A stretch of DNA of 36,653 nucleotides from the NCBI GenBank assembly GCA_964624765.1, contig CAZUZO010000013.1:1-36653 (forward strand). Direction: 5' to 3'. Position numbers and translations under genes: made by a program. This document shows, piece after piece, positions 17,329 through 25,997 of this stretch; the stretch's first letter is position 1; each line of letters starts with the position of its first letter. This DNA comes from JAGTVB01 sp964624765 (GTDB lineage: Bacteria; Pseudomonadota; Gammaproteobacteria; HK1). The notes beneath the pieces were generated by a model. It ran no database searches. It was not told the origin of the DNA and saw nothing but the letters and a program-made list of their open reading frames with translations.

Positions 17329-18501
17329 ATGATACCTGCCAACCGCCATAGTGTTCCCAAAGCGACCCATCCCCTGCGAGACCATTGGGCACAAAGGGGG
17401 CTTGTTCTGTGCGTTCTAGCGCTCTTTCTCGGGAATGCCATCGGGCTGTACGAGGTCATTCTTGACCTGGTACAGCCCGATGCCTACCCACTGTCGTTAC
17501 CGGCCACCATTCGCAGCTGGGACTTCGTCTTCCTAGCGGTGTGCGGGGTCGCCTTATCCCTGTTGCTCCCCACCTTGAGTCCCATCGCAGCCTCGGCTCT
17601 ATTCGTGATAGCCGTTCTGGGCGTCACGGGTCTGGGCGTCGCGCTGAGCGGAACCCCCGCCGTGATCCCGATCGAACAGTCTTTGGTGACGCTATTTGCC
17701 ATCTACATGGTGAACATCATTCTTTCTTACCTCCGAGAAGCCCGGCGCAGGCAGCGCATCACGGAGGCCTTCGGCCAGTACGTGCCTCCCGAGCTGGTGC
17801 CCGTCATCAGCCAACAATATCCGGCCCATTTTTCGCTGGAGAGCGAGGCCCGAGAGATGACTGTGATGTTCTGTGATGTTCACGATTTCACAACGATTTC
17901 CGCGCAGTTAGAACCCAAACAAGTGGCGCAGCTATTGAATGCGTTGTTCACACCGTTGACGAGAATCCTGCACCATCATAGCGGCACCATCGACAAGTAT
18001 ATGGGGGACGCCATCATGGCTTTCTGGGGAGCGCCCTTGCCAGACGCGGAGCATGCCGCACACGGTGTTATGGCGGCGTTGGACATTCAGGAGGCTCTTG
18101 CTGAGCTCGCCCCCTTTTTTAGGCGCCGGGGCTGGCCAGCCATCACAATGGGTATCGGGATCAATACCGGCATCATGTGCGTGGGCAATATGGGGTCGCA
18201 ATTCCGCATGGCCTATACCGTGGTAGGGGACGCGGTCAATCTGGCAGCGCGTCTGCAACAGCTAACACGGGTGTGCAACGCATCGATTATCGTCGGCGAC
18301 GCCACACAAAAAGCGTATTCTCATGGCGTCTATCGCGAACTCGGGCTGGTGCGAATTCGGGGGCGGAGCCACCCGGTTCGTATCTATGAGCCATACCGGA
18401 CAGTCACGAACGGCAACAGTGCCGGTGGGCGTGAATTACAACCCCACGAGCCCACATTCAAGAACCGGATTCCGACACTGGAAGTTGTCAAGAAACCGTA
18501 G
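17329..18501 (+). CDS. Class III adenylate cyclase with short N-terminal membrane domain
   Basis: A 390-residue membrane cyclase. Hydrophobic segments at about 24-47, 66-106 and 115-135 are followed by a class III catalytic domain (about 172-345). Metal ligands are D183 (MFCDVHDF) and D227 (KYMGDAIMAFWG). K223 and D301 are the adenine-selecting residues, and N304 and R308 are the transition-state pair in VVGDAVNLAARLQ, so ATP is the likely substrate. Relatives usually carry a long CHASE2 sensor before the same membrane block. Here only about 65 residues precede it, so the sensor is missing or very short. The last five residues and stop lie in a degenerate repeat (18484 onward). No good ribosome site precedes the ATG. 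Confidence 0.85.
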   Translation: MIPANRHSVPKATHPLRDHWAQRGLVLCVLALFLGNAIGLYEVILDLVQPDAYPLSLPATIRSWDFVFLAVCGVALSLLLPTLSPIAASALFVIAVLGVTGLGVALSGTPAVIPIEQSLVTLFAIYMVNIILSYLREARRRQRITEAFGQYVPPELVPVISQQYPAHFSLESEAREMTVMFCDVHDFTTISAQLEPKQVAQLLNALFTPLTRILHHHSGTIDKYMGDAIMAFWGAPLPDAEHAAHGVMAALDIQEALAELAPFFRRRGWPAITMGIGINTGIMCVGNMGSQFRMAYTVVGDAVNLAARLQQLTRVCNASIIVGDATQKAYSHGVYRELGLVRIRGRSHPVRIYEPYRTVTNGNSAGGRELQPHEPTFKNRIPTLEVVKKP

Positions 18502-18590
18502 CCAGCGGCCCAAGCGGCCGACAGACGGCGCGAAGCCGAGAGGCGTCATCAGAGACAGGCGAGAAACGTTATCGGCTAAATGCTGATCCC
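18484..18590 (+). repeat. Degenerate family A element, left part, overlapping the cyclase 3' end
   Basis: The sequence from gttgtcaagaaaccgtag onward aligns with the left part of the copy at 25998-26137. The shared core acggcgcgaagccgagag is identical. After about 80 bases the alignment contains deletions, then resumes weakly at cgttatcgg, and the right terminal repeat is lost. It spans the last codons and TAG stop of the adenylate cyclase and reaches to within 10 bases of the metF stop codon. Confidence 0.7.
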
Positions 18591-18597
18591 CATGCGG

Positions 18598-19458
18598 TCA
18601 GTCGCGTTGTTCGAGGCCAAGATTCGCCCAAATAGCCAAAGTAGCCTCTGCCTTGTTCAAGGTGTAGAAGTGAAGACCAGGCGCCCCCATCTCAAGCAAC
18701 CGAGCGCAGAGCTGGGTCACCACATCGATACCAAACGCTTTTAACGACCCGAGATCATCGCCAAATTGTTCCAAGCGTTTGCCCAACCACCTTGGTATCT
18801 CCGCGCCACAGGCTGCCGAGAAACGAGCCAGCTGCAGGTAGTTAGTGATCGGCATGACGCCGGGCACGATCGGCAGCTCGATGCCCAGCTTTTCGCAACT
18901 GTCGATGAAGCGCGCATAGGCATCAGGGTTATAGAAATACTGCGTAATCGCACTATCGGCACCCGCCTCCACTTTGCGCTTGAAGTGACGAAGGTCCGCA
19001 TCGGCACTTTGCGACTGTGGATGGAATTCTGGGTAGGCGGCTACCTCGATGTGAAAATGGCTGCCGGTCTGTTCACGGATAAAGGCCACCAGCTCATTGG
19101 CGTAGCGGAACTCCCCTACCTCCACCGTTCCCGACGGCAGATCGCCACGCAACGCAACCAAACGGCGAATCTGAGCAGCCCGGTAAGCCTGAAGCATGTC
19201 ACGAATGTTGCGGCGTGTCGAGTCAATACAAGAAATATGGGGCGCCGCCTCGATCCCCGATTCCGCCTGGATCTCGCGCACGGTTTCCAAGGTACGGTCG
19301 CGCGTGGAACCGCCGGCCCCAAACGTGACGGAGAAAAAACGCGGCTTCAGTGCGGCTAGCCGCTGCCAAGTGACCTGCAGCTTCTCTCGTCCGGCCGGTG
19401 TCTTGGGCGGGTAAAATTCACAACTAAAAACCCGCGCATAGGCCTTTTGCGTTTCCAT
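18598..19458 (-). CDS. metF: 5,10-methylenetetrahydrofolate reductase
   Basis: A 286-residue (beta/alpha)8 flavoprotein that makes 5-methyl-tetrahydrofolate for methionine synthesis. Motifs are FSCEFYPPKTPAGREKL at the N-terminus, VTFGAGGSTRDRTLET, HISCIDSTRR, LRGDLPSG and ITQYFYNPDAYARFID. A gaaagaggg ribosome site precedes the ATG. It is downstream of metK on the same strand, with 245 bases between. In many relatives ahcY lies between metK and metF. It is absent here. Cytoplasmic. Confidence 0.94.
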   Translation of the reverse strand: METQKAYARVFSCEFYPPKTPAGREKLQVTWQRLAALKPRFFSVTFGAGGSTRDRTLETVREIQAESGIEAAPHISCIDSTRRNIRDMLQAYRAAQIRRLVALRGDLPSGTVEVGEFRYANELVAFIREQTGSHFHIEVAAYPEFHPQSQSADADLRHFKRKVEAGADSAITQYFYNPDAYARFIDSCEKLGIELPIVPGVMPITNYLQLARFSAACGAEIPRWLGKRLEQFGDDLGSLKAFGIDVVTQLCARLLEMGAPGLHFYTLNKAEATLAIWANLGLEQRD

Positions 19459-19492
19459 ACTGTCGCCATCCCTCTTTCTGGTTCCAAAGCCT

Positions 19493-19505
19493 ATTTAAAA
19501 CAGCT
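19493..19505 (-). repeat. Possible solo terminal repeat of family B upstream of metF
   Basis: tttaaaacagctt here (followed by ctag) matches the end of the family B element at 33348-33562, which ends aaaacagctt then ctaag. No interior of the element is recognisable on either side. It could be a remnant left by deletion, or a chance match to 13 bases. Confidence 0.25.
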
Positions 19506-19639
19506 TCTAGACTGCACCCGCGGCTCAGCGGGTTCCGCCGCGCAGGGCGGTCCCTGGCTCAAGACATGCTACCTCCCTAGCCCCGCTAGGCTCCCACCCA
19601 AGCCAAGGTACCGTTTGCACACCCCGGAGTGCTCTGGCG

Positions 19640-19660
19640 CTCGCCGGCCCGGCCGGCAAG
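19640..19660 (-). other. GC-rich hairpin after metK
   Basis: ctcgccggcc and ggccggcaag pair over 10 positions (one G-T) around a central base, about 44 bases past the metK stop. The tip would open to form a small loop. No T-run follows on the minus strand, so it may cause pausing or protect the 3' end rather than act as a classical terminator. Confidence 0.35.
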
Positions 19661-19703
19661 CCTCGGCGGCGCAACCCCCGCAGCGGTCGATACGGACGAG
19701 CCT

Positions 19704-20879
19704 CTACTCCGCCGTGAGCGGAAGATCCGCCGCATCCCGAAGCACCTCCGCCTTGTCCGTTTTTTCCCAAGTGAATTCCGGCTCTTCCCGTCCGAAATGG
19801 CCGTATGCCGCGGTCAACCGATAGATCGGCCGTATCAAATCAAGCATCTCAATGATGCCCCGAGGACGCAGATCAAAGAATTCACGTACAAGCTGCCCTA
19901 GCCGCTCCTCGGCTATTTTGCCGGTGCCAAACGTGTCAACGTTGATCGAAGTCGGCTCGGCAACTCCGATAGCATAGGAAACCTGCACCTCACAACGCTC
20001 AGCGAGTCCTGCAGCGACGATGTTCTTCGCCACGTAGCGGCAGGCGTAAGCACCGGAGCGGTCCACCTTCGATGGATCCTTTCCAGAGAAAGCGCCTCCC
20101 CCATGACGCGCCACACCACCGTAGGTGTCGACGATTATCTTGCGACCGGTCAGCCCACAGTCACCGACCGGCCCCCCGACAACAAAGCGACCGGTCGGGT
20201 TGATGTAGTATCGGGTATTTTTGGTCAACCAGCCGGGAGGAAATACGGGCGCGATGATCTCGTCGCGGACCGCTTCCTGCAACTGCTTATAGCCAATATC
20301 GGGCTCATGCTGGGTGGATAGCACCACGGACTCGATACCCACCGGACGACCATCCTCGTAGAGAACAGTCACCTGACTCTTGGCATCCGGCCGCAACCAG
20401 GGCAAGATGCCTTCCTTACGCAGTTCTGCCTGGCGCTTAACCAGACGGTGGGCAAAGGTGATCGGAGCCGGCATGAGAACGTCCGTCTCGCTGGTCGCAT
20501 AACCAAACATCATGCCTTGATCACCGGCGCCTTGTGCGTGGTTTTCCCTTTCCTCAACGCCCATGGCGATATCCATGGACTGCTTGCCGATGGCGGTTAG
20601 CACCGCACAGCTCTCCCAATCGAAGCCGATAGCCGGATCGGCATAACCGATGGCGCGCACATTCTGACGCACGAGTTCTTCTATGTCGACCCATGCCTCA
20701 GTGGTGATTTCACCCGCGATCAACACCATGCCGGTCTTCACGAGGGTTTCACAAGCGACCCGACTTCGCTTATCCTGCACCAGGATCGCATCGAGTACGG
20801 CGTCAGAGATCTGGTCGGCTATCTTGTCGGGATGCCCCTCGGAGACAGATTCCGAAGTGAATAGCTGTGTGCGGGCCAT
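19704..20879 (-). CDS. metK: S-adenosylmethionine synthetase
   Basis: A 391-residue enzyme making SAM from methionine and ATP. Family motifs are GHPDKIADQISDAVLD, GAGDQGMMFGYA and GGGAFSGKDPSKVDRSGAY. Length is normal. A ribosome site aagga precedes the ATG. It is divergent from tkt across 462 bases and followed by metF. A possible -10 box lies about 210 bases upstream, implying a long 5' leader. SAM made here would also feed SpeD (27335-28165). Cytoplasmic. Confidence 0.96.
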   Translation of the reverse strand: MARTQLFTSESVSEGHPDKIADQISDAVLDAILVQDKRSRVACETLVKTGMVLIAGEITTEAWVDIEELVRQNVRAIGYADPAIGFDWESCAVLTAIGKQSMDIAMGVEERENHAQGAGDQGMMFGYATSETDVLMPAPITFAHRLVKRQAELRKEGILPWLRPDAKSQVTVLYEDGRPVGIESVVLSTQHEPDIGYKQLQEAVRDEIIAPVFPPGWLTKNTRYYINPTGRFVVGGPVGDCGLTGRKIIVDTYGGVARHGGGAFSGKDPSKVDRSGAYACRYVAKNIVAAGLAERCEVQVSYAIGVAEPTSINVDTFGTGKIAEERLGQLVREFFDLRPRGIIEMLDLIRPIYRLTAAYGHFGREEPEFTWEKTDKAEVLRDAADLPLTAE

Positions 20880-21341
20880 AGATGTTCCTTAAGTTAGAGA
20901 TCCAACAATCCCAATACGCGTCGTCCACAGCCCTGAAGTGGTTCCATTGCAGCGACAGAGCTAAGACTGACACCTCGTCAGGGGCCACAAAGCCGATGGC
21001 GCTTCGCAACCCAAAAGAGAAAAAGGGAGTTTCTGGGGGCATAAAAACCCACGATTGCCGATAACGTTCCTCCACGTAAAATTCCGGCTAGATTATAGTA
21101 TTTTTGCCATAACAATCGCTCACAGGGGTCGCTCGGCTTTTTGACGCCGTAATTTTTTATATAGAGCTGCCGCGTGCAGCCGCATCGCTGAAGCCCGTTA
21201 AAGGGGGGCAGCGGTCGGAAACGAACCGATGGAACCCAAACCGAATGCACAGAACCGGACAAGCTTACGGGCGTGGGCAAACAACCTCTCGCAAGGTTAC
21301 TCCAGTAGACGTTCAAAGGCCTAAATTCTAGGAGAACATGC
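20880..21341. other. Intergenic region between metK and tkt, with a long metK leader
   Basis: No gene is supported in these 462 bases. On the minus strand a TATAAT (21092-21097) would give metK a leader of about 200 bases. The leader can form small hairpins, for example ctgac-gaggt-gtcag. I do not recognise a known SAM or SAH riboswitch. A stretch on the minus strand (about 21195-21230) contains cggttcgtttccg, which looks like a tRNA T-arm, but no matching acceptor or anticodon arm is present. The tkt promoter was not resolved. The tkt ribosome site is aggag at 21329-21333. Confidence 0.45.
21092..21097 (-). promoter_or_regulatory. Candidate -10 box for metK
   Basis: On the minus strand this is a perfect TATAAT. 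No good -35 is found at 16-18 bases (gcgatt or agcgat), so the promoter may be weak or activator-dependent. It lies about 213 bases upstream of the metK start. Confidence 0.4.
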
Positions 21342-23378
21342 ATGCCTTCCCGTAGAGAACTCGCAAACGCCATCCGTGCCCTTAGCATGGATGCAGTCCA
21401 GAAGGCAAATTCTGGTCATCCCGGCATGCCCATGGGCATGGCCGATATCGCCGAGGTGTTGTGGAACGACTTTCTCCGTCACAACCCGACTAACCCCCAC
21501 TGGGTTGACCGGGATCGCTTTGTACTCTCCAATGGCCACGGCTCGATGTTGCTCTATTCACTGCTTCACTTGACCGGCTACGACTTACCCCTAGATGAAC
21601 TCAAGCGCTTTCGGCAGTTGCACTCGAAAACCGCTGGGCATCCTGAATACGGACTCACTCCGGGCGTCGAAACCACCACTGGACCCCTGGGTCAAGGGAT
21701 CAGCAATGCCGTGGGGATGGCTATCGCTGAGAAGGTACTCGCGGCCCAGTTCAATCGCGAAGGCCATGAGCTTGTCGATCACCACACCTACGTATTCCTT
21801 GGAGACGGCTGCCTGATGGAAGGGATCTCCCACGAAGCGTGCTCGCTGGCGGGAACCCTCGGCCTCGGGAAGCTGATCGCATTTTTCGACGACAACGGCA
21901 TTTCCATCGATGGGGAGGTTGAGGGTTGGTTCACCGACGACACGCCACGACGATTCGAGGCCTACGGATGGCACGTCATCCCCAAGGTGGACGGTCACGA
22001 TGCAGAGGCGGTCCGCCAAGCCATCATAGATGCTAAGGCCGTTACAGACAAACCGAGCCTGGTGTGCTGCCAAACCATCATTGGCTGGGGAGCGCCAAAC
22101 AAACAAGGCAAAGAAGAGTGCCATGGGGCAGCCTTAGGGGAGGAGGAAGTCGCTCTGGTACGCGAAAACATCGGATGGCACTACCCGCCGTTTGTTATCC
22201 CCGATGACGTCAGGGCTGGCTGGGATGCGCACCACAAGGGCCTGCAGCTGGAAGCCGATTGGAACGAGCGCTTCCAACACTACCGGACGGAGCACCCAGA
22301 ACTTGCAGCAGAGTTTGAACGCCGCATCGCGGGCCAGTTACCCGGCCAGTGGCAACAACATTGCGCGAACTATATTGGAACCGTAGCGGAGCGGGCAGAA
22401 ACCATCGCGTCTCGAAAAGCGTCGCAGAACTCCTTGAACGGCTACGGACCGCTGTTACCTGAGTTGATCGGTGGTTCCGCCGATCTAACGGGTTCAAACT
22501 TGACGAACTGGTCCGGATCGAAGGTCATTCGCAAGAACTCGTCTGACGGGAACTACATCCACTTCGGCGTGCGTGAATTTGGTATGTCCGCCATCATGAA
22601 TGGCATCGCTTTACATGCTGGCTTCATACCGTATGGGGGCACGTTTTTGATGTTCTCAGAATACGCCCGCAATGCGCTGCGCATGGCGGCACTCATGAAG
22701 GTGCGTAGTATTTTCGTCTACAGTCACGACTCCATTGGGCTCGGGGAGGATGGCCCCACGCACCAAGCGGTGGAGCAGACGGCAACCCTACGCCTAATCC
22801 CGAACATGTCTCTATGGCGCCCCTGCGACGGGGTCGAGACGGCGGTGGCTTGGCAAGCGGCCATCGAGCGCCTAAACGGACCGACGTGCCTGCTGTTGTC
22901 AAGACAGAATTTGCGCCACCATCCTCGAACCCAGGCACAGATTGAAAATATCCGCCGCGGTGGCTATGTGCTTGTCGACGGTGGTAAGACGCCCGATGCC
23001 ATCCTGATCGCCACGGGTTCTGAAGTCACCTTGGCCGTCGACGCAGCGGATATCCTCACCCGACGAGGGTTACGAATACGGGTTGTTTCGCTGCCCTCGA
23101 CAGATGTCTTTGAGTCGCAAGATGCTGCCTACCGAGAATCGGTCCTGCCTCGCAGCGTCACTCTCAGGATCGCTATCGAAGCAGGCGTGACCGATGGTTG
23201 GATGAAATACGTCGGGCTGGATGGGAAAGTGATCGGCATCGATGCCTTCGGCGAGTCGGCGCCAGCACCCGAGGTATTCAAGCACTTCGATCTCACCACC
23301 GATCACATCGTTCGGACTGTAGAGGAACTCCTTCCCGTTCGGGAGATCTCCCTCGCAGCAGAGGTTGCAGGAGACTAA
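21342..23378 (+). CDS. tkt: Transketolase
   Basis: A 678-residue thiamine-diphosphate enzyme moving two-carbon units between sugar phosphates (pentose phosphate pathway or Calvin cycle). The TPP/Mg motif runs from GDGCLMEGISHEACSLAG to DDNGISIDG. Substrate-binding histidines lie in SGHPGMPMGMAD, and the pyrimidine-domain motif is DSIGLGEDGPTHQAVEQ. An aggag ribosome site precedes the ATG. It is first in a tkt-gap-pgk run, an order common in proteobacteria. Confidence 0.96.
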   Translation: MPSRRELANAIRALSMDAVQKANSGHPGMPMGMADIAEVLWNDFLRHNPTNPHWVDRDRFVLSNGHGSMLLYSLLHLTGYDLPLDELKRFRQLHSKTAGHPEYGLTPGVETTTGPLGQGISNAVGMAIAEKVLAAQFNREGHELVDHHTYVFLGDGCLMEGISHEACSLAGTLGLGKLIAFFDDNGISIDGEVEGWFTDDTPRRFEAYGWHVIPKVDGHDAEAVRQAIIDAKAVTDKPSLVCCQTIIGWGAPNKQGKEECHGAALGEEEVALVRENIGWHYPPFVIPDDVRAGWDAHHKGLQLEADWNERFQHYRTEHPELAAEFERRIAGQLPGQWQQHCANYIGTVAERAETIASRKASQNSLNGYGPLLPELIGGSADLTGSNLTNWSGSKVIRKNSSDGNYIHFGVREFGMSAIMNGIALHAGFIPYGGTFLMFSEYARNALRMAALMKVRSIFVYSHDSIGLGEDGPTHQAVEQTATLRLIPNMSLWRPCDGVETAVAWQAAIERLNGPTCLLLSRQNLRHHPRTQAQIENIRRGGYVLVDGGKTPDAILIATGSEVTLAVDAADILTRRGLRIRVVSLPSTDVFESQDAAYRESVLPRSVTLRIAIEAGVTDGWMKYVGLDGKVIGIDAFGESAPAPEVFKHFDLTTDHIVRTVEELLPVREISLAAEVAGD

Positions 23379-23409
23379 AGAAGGCAAGTAATATCGCGAC
23401 GTGCCTGAT

Positions 23410-23438
23410 GCTTCTGCAGCCCGGGCTGGAGTAGAAGC
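23410..23438 (+). other. Hairpin between tkt and gap
   Basis: gcttct (23410-23415) pairs with agaagc (23433-23438), with the inner palindrome cagcccgggctg. It begins about 30 bases after the tkt stop codon. No T-run follows. It may modulate read-through or mRNA stability between tkt and gap. Confidence 0.3.
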
Positions 23439-23594
23439 TGCCTAGAGCAACGTTCAGTTCTTGGTTGCGAGTCCGAACCGAGGCGCTTGCACAATTGGCC
23501 GTTCCCGCCACGCGGGCTGTTTCAGCCGCATGCGGCGCGTTCGCGGGGCGGATATATTTTCGTCACATGAGACAACAACTGTGGGGGAGACCTA

Positions 23595-24605
23595 ATGACA
23601 ATCAAAGTCGGTATCAATGGATATGGTCGTATCGGTCGCAACATCTTGCGGGCGCTTTATGAAGCCGGACGCAAGGATATCCAGTTCGTGGCCATCAACG
23701 ACCTCGGCGATGCCAATACCAATGCGCACTTGACCAAGTACGACACCGTGCATGGCAAATTCCCAGGGCAAGTATCGGTGGATGGTGACTACATGGTGGT
23801 CAACGGTGACCGCATTCGAGTCCTGGCAGAACGTGCCCCGGCCAAGCTTCCCTGGGGAGAGCTCGGGGTCGATGTGGTTCTGGAGTGTACGGGCCTGTTC
23901 ACGAGTAAGGAGAAAGCGGGCGCACACCTCCAAGGCGGCGCCAAGAAGGTGATCATTTCGGCTCCCGGTGGTAAAGATGTCGATGCCACCATCGTCTATG
24001 GGGTAAACCAGCAAGTGCTGAAGAGCTCCGATACGGTGATCTCGAACGCTTCTTGCACCACTAACTGCCTCGCCCCGGTCGTCAAACCCCTGCATGAAAA
24101 GATCGGTCTGGTCCATGGGCTCATGACCACCATACACTCCTACACCAATGACCAAGTGCTGATCGACGTCTACCACTCCGACCTGCGTCGTGCCCGTTCT
24201 GCCACTCAATCGATGATTCCCACCAAGACCGGTGCGGCGGCCGCCGTGGGACTGGTGCTACCGGAGCTCAATGGTAAGCTCGATGGGTTCGCCGTTCGTG
24301 TACCCACCATGAACGTCTCTGTAGTCGATCTGACCTTCGTTGCCGGTCGCAAGACCAGCAAGGACGAGATCGACCGTATCATGAAGGAAGCCTCTGAGAG
24401 CAATGAACTCAAAGGGATCCTCGCCTACAACGACGAACCTCTGGTGTCCATGGACTTCAACCATACCACCGTTTCATCCACCTACGACTCAACCCAGACT
24501 CGCGTCATCGATGGCACGCTGGTGAAAGTGCTTTCCTGGTATGACAACGAATGGGGTTTCTCAAACCGTATGCTAGATACCACCGTTGCTTTGATGAATG
24601 CCTAG
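23595..24605 (+). CDS. gap: Glyceraldehyde-3-phosphate dehydrogenase
   Basis: A 336-residue enzyme linking glyceraldehyde-3-phosphate and 1,3-bisphosphoglycerate. The Rossmann start is IKVGINGYGRIGRN, and the catalytic cysteine is C154 in SNASCTTNCLAP. The S-loop region reads YHSDLRRARSATQS. Coenzyme preference (NAD or NADP) cannot be fixed here. A gggggag ribosome site precedes the ATG. A strong terminator follows at 24631, so pgk may have its own promoter or be reached by read-through. Confidence 0.96.
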   Translation: MTIKVGINGYGRIGRNILRALYEAGRKDIQFVAINDLGDANTNAHLTKYDTVHGKFPGQVSVDGDYMVVNGDRIRVLAERAPAKLPWGELGVDVVLECTGLFTSKEKAGAHLQGGAKKVIISAPGGKDVDATIVYGVNQQVLKSSDTVISNASCTTNCLAPVVKPLHEKIGLVHGLMTTIHSYTNDQVLIDVYHSDLRRARSATQSMIPTKTGAAAAVGLVLPELNGKLDGFAVRVPTMNVSVVDLTFVAGRKTSKDEIDRIMKEASESNELKGILAYNDEPLVSMDFNHTTVSSTYDSTQTRVIDGTLVKVLSWYDNEWGFSNRMLDTTVALMNA

Positions 24606-24630
24606 CGGCCCGTTTAAGCGAGCCTGACAG

Positions 24631-24680
24631 GCGGTCAGCCATGACCTTATCAAGCAAGGCAGATGGCTGACCGCTTTTTT
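24631..24680 (+). terminator. Rho-independent terminator after gap
   Basis: A perfect 12-bp stem, gcggtcagccat (24631-24642) with atggctgaccgc (24663-24674), is followed directly by six T. It lies 26 bases past the gap stop codon. The loop of 20 bases is longer than usual. Confidence 0.85.
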
Positions 24681-24815
24681 GCTTTTCCACACTCCCCCCT
24701 GCCCAGGGGAGGAGCGTGGCCTTGAGCGGCTGTTCGCCTCTTAAGGCGCGAGAAGCGGAAGATAACCCGCCAAACGGTTTTCATGAATTCGATAATTCTT
24801 TGAGGAGCTCGTTCC

Positions 24816-25997
24816 ATGGCTGTCATCAAGATGACTGATCTGGACCTCGCGGGCAAACGGGTACTCATTCGAGAGGACCTCAATGTCCCGCTAAAAAACG
24901 GCAAAATCACTAACGATGCGCGCATTCGCGCCTCCCTTCCCACCATCGAGCATGCCATGAAAGCAGGCGCGAAGGTGATGCTCATGAGCCACCTCGGACG
25001 CCCGACCGAGGGTGAAGCCGATCCCCAGTTTTCCCTCGCACCAGTCGCTGACTACCTATCGGATCTGCTGAGCAAGCCAGTGGTCCTCGTTACGGACTGG
25101 CTTCAGGGGGGAGTAGAGGTCGAGGCGGGAAGTGTCGCTCTCCTAGAAAACGTCCGCTTCAACAAAGGCGAAAAGAAAAACGAAGATGGGCTCGCCAAGC
25201 AGATCGCCAGCTTGTGTGACATCTATGTAATGGATGCTTTCGGTAGCGCTCACCGTGCCCACGCCTCCACCCACGGGGTGGCCAAATATGCCCCGACTGC
25301 GTGTGCCGGCCCGCTGCTGGCCGACGAACTGGAAGCCTTGGGCAAAGCACTGGAGAGCCCGGCCCGACCGATGGTTGCGATCGTCGGGGGAGCCAAGGTC
25401 TCGGGTAAGCTCGAAGTGTTAGATTCCCTGTCCAAGCTGGTGGATCAGCTCATCGTAGGCGGCGGCATCGCCAACACCTTCATTGCCGCTGCCGGATACA
25501 AGGTGGGCAAGTCGCTTTACGAGCCCAATCTGGTTGCTGAGGCCAAGCGCCTCATGGAGGCAGCCAAGTCCAAGGGCGGCGAAATTCCCGTACCGACCGA
25601 TGTGGTAGTCGGTCGAGAGTTTTCCGAAGCCAGTCCTGCAACCATCAAGAACGTGAGCGAAGTCGTGGACGACGACATGATCTTTGACGTCGGGCCAGAG
25701 ACGACATCGCGTTACGTCGCGCTATTGCAGAAGGCGGGTACGGTGGTTTGGAACGGTCCTTTGGGAGTGTTCGAATTCGAGCAGTTTGGGGCTGGAACGA
25801 AGGCCGCCGGGGAAGCCATCGCAGCGTCCAGCGCTTTCTCCATCGCCGGTGGGGGCGACACGGTGGCGGCTATCGACAAGTATGGGCTCGCAGACCGAGT
25901 GTCCTACATCTCAACTGGCGGCGGAGCATTCCTGGAATTTCTCGAAGGCAAGAAACTGCCGGCGGTGGCCATCTTGGAGGAACGCGCCGGCGGATGA
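24816..25997 (+). CDS. pgk: Phosphoglycerate kinase
   Basis: A 393-residue enzyme transferring phosphate between 1,3-bisphosphoglycerate and ADP. Motifs are RVLIREDLNVPLKNGKI near the N-terminus, LMSHLGRP, VGGAKVSGKLEVL, VWNGPLGVFE and SIAGGGDTVAAID. Ribosome site gagga precedes the ATG. The TGA stop is the last codon before a family A element and lies inside that element's 5-bp target repeat. In related genomes pyk and fba often follow. Here the run stops at the element and purC lies beyond on the other strand. Confidence 0.96.
   Translation: MAVIKMTDLDLAGKRVLIREDLNVPLKNGKITNDARIRASLPTIEHAMKAGAKVMLMSHLGRPTEGEADPQFSLAPVADYLSDLLSKPVVLVTDWLQGGVEVEAGSVALLENVRFNKGEKKNEDGLAKQIASLCDIYVMDAFGSAHRAHASTHGVAKYAPTACAGPLLADELEALGKALESPARPMVAIVGGAKVSGKLEVLDSLSKLVDQLIVGGGIANTFIAAAGYKVGKSLYEPNLVAEAKRLMEAAKSKGGEIPVPTDVVVGREFSEASPATIKNVSEVVDDDMIFDVGPETTSRYVALLQKAGTVVWNGPLGVFEFEQFGAGTKAAGEAIAASSAFSIAGGGDTVAAIDKYGLADRVSYISTGGGAFLEFLEGKKLPAVAILEERAGG

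Noticed and set aside
19459..19703. SAH riboswitch between metK and metF
   Set aside because: The location suggests one because ahcY often lies here with such a switch, but I could not match the conserved blocks of the SAH riboswitch on the minus strand and ahcY itself is absent.
21195..21235. tRNA gene on the minus strand upstream of metK
   Set aside because: cggttcgtttccg looks like a T-arm, but the universal A of the loop is replaced and no acceptor, D or anticodon arm can be formed with the flanking bases.
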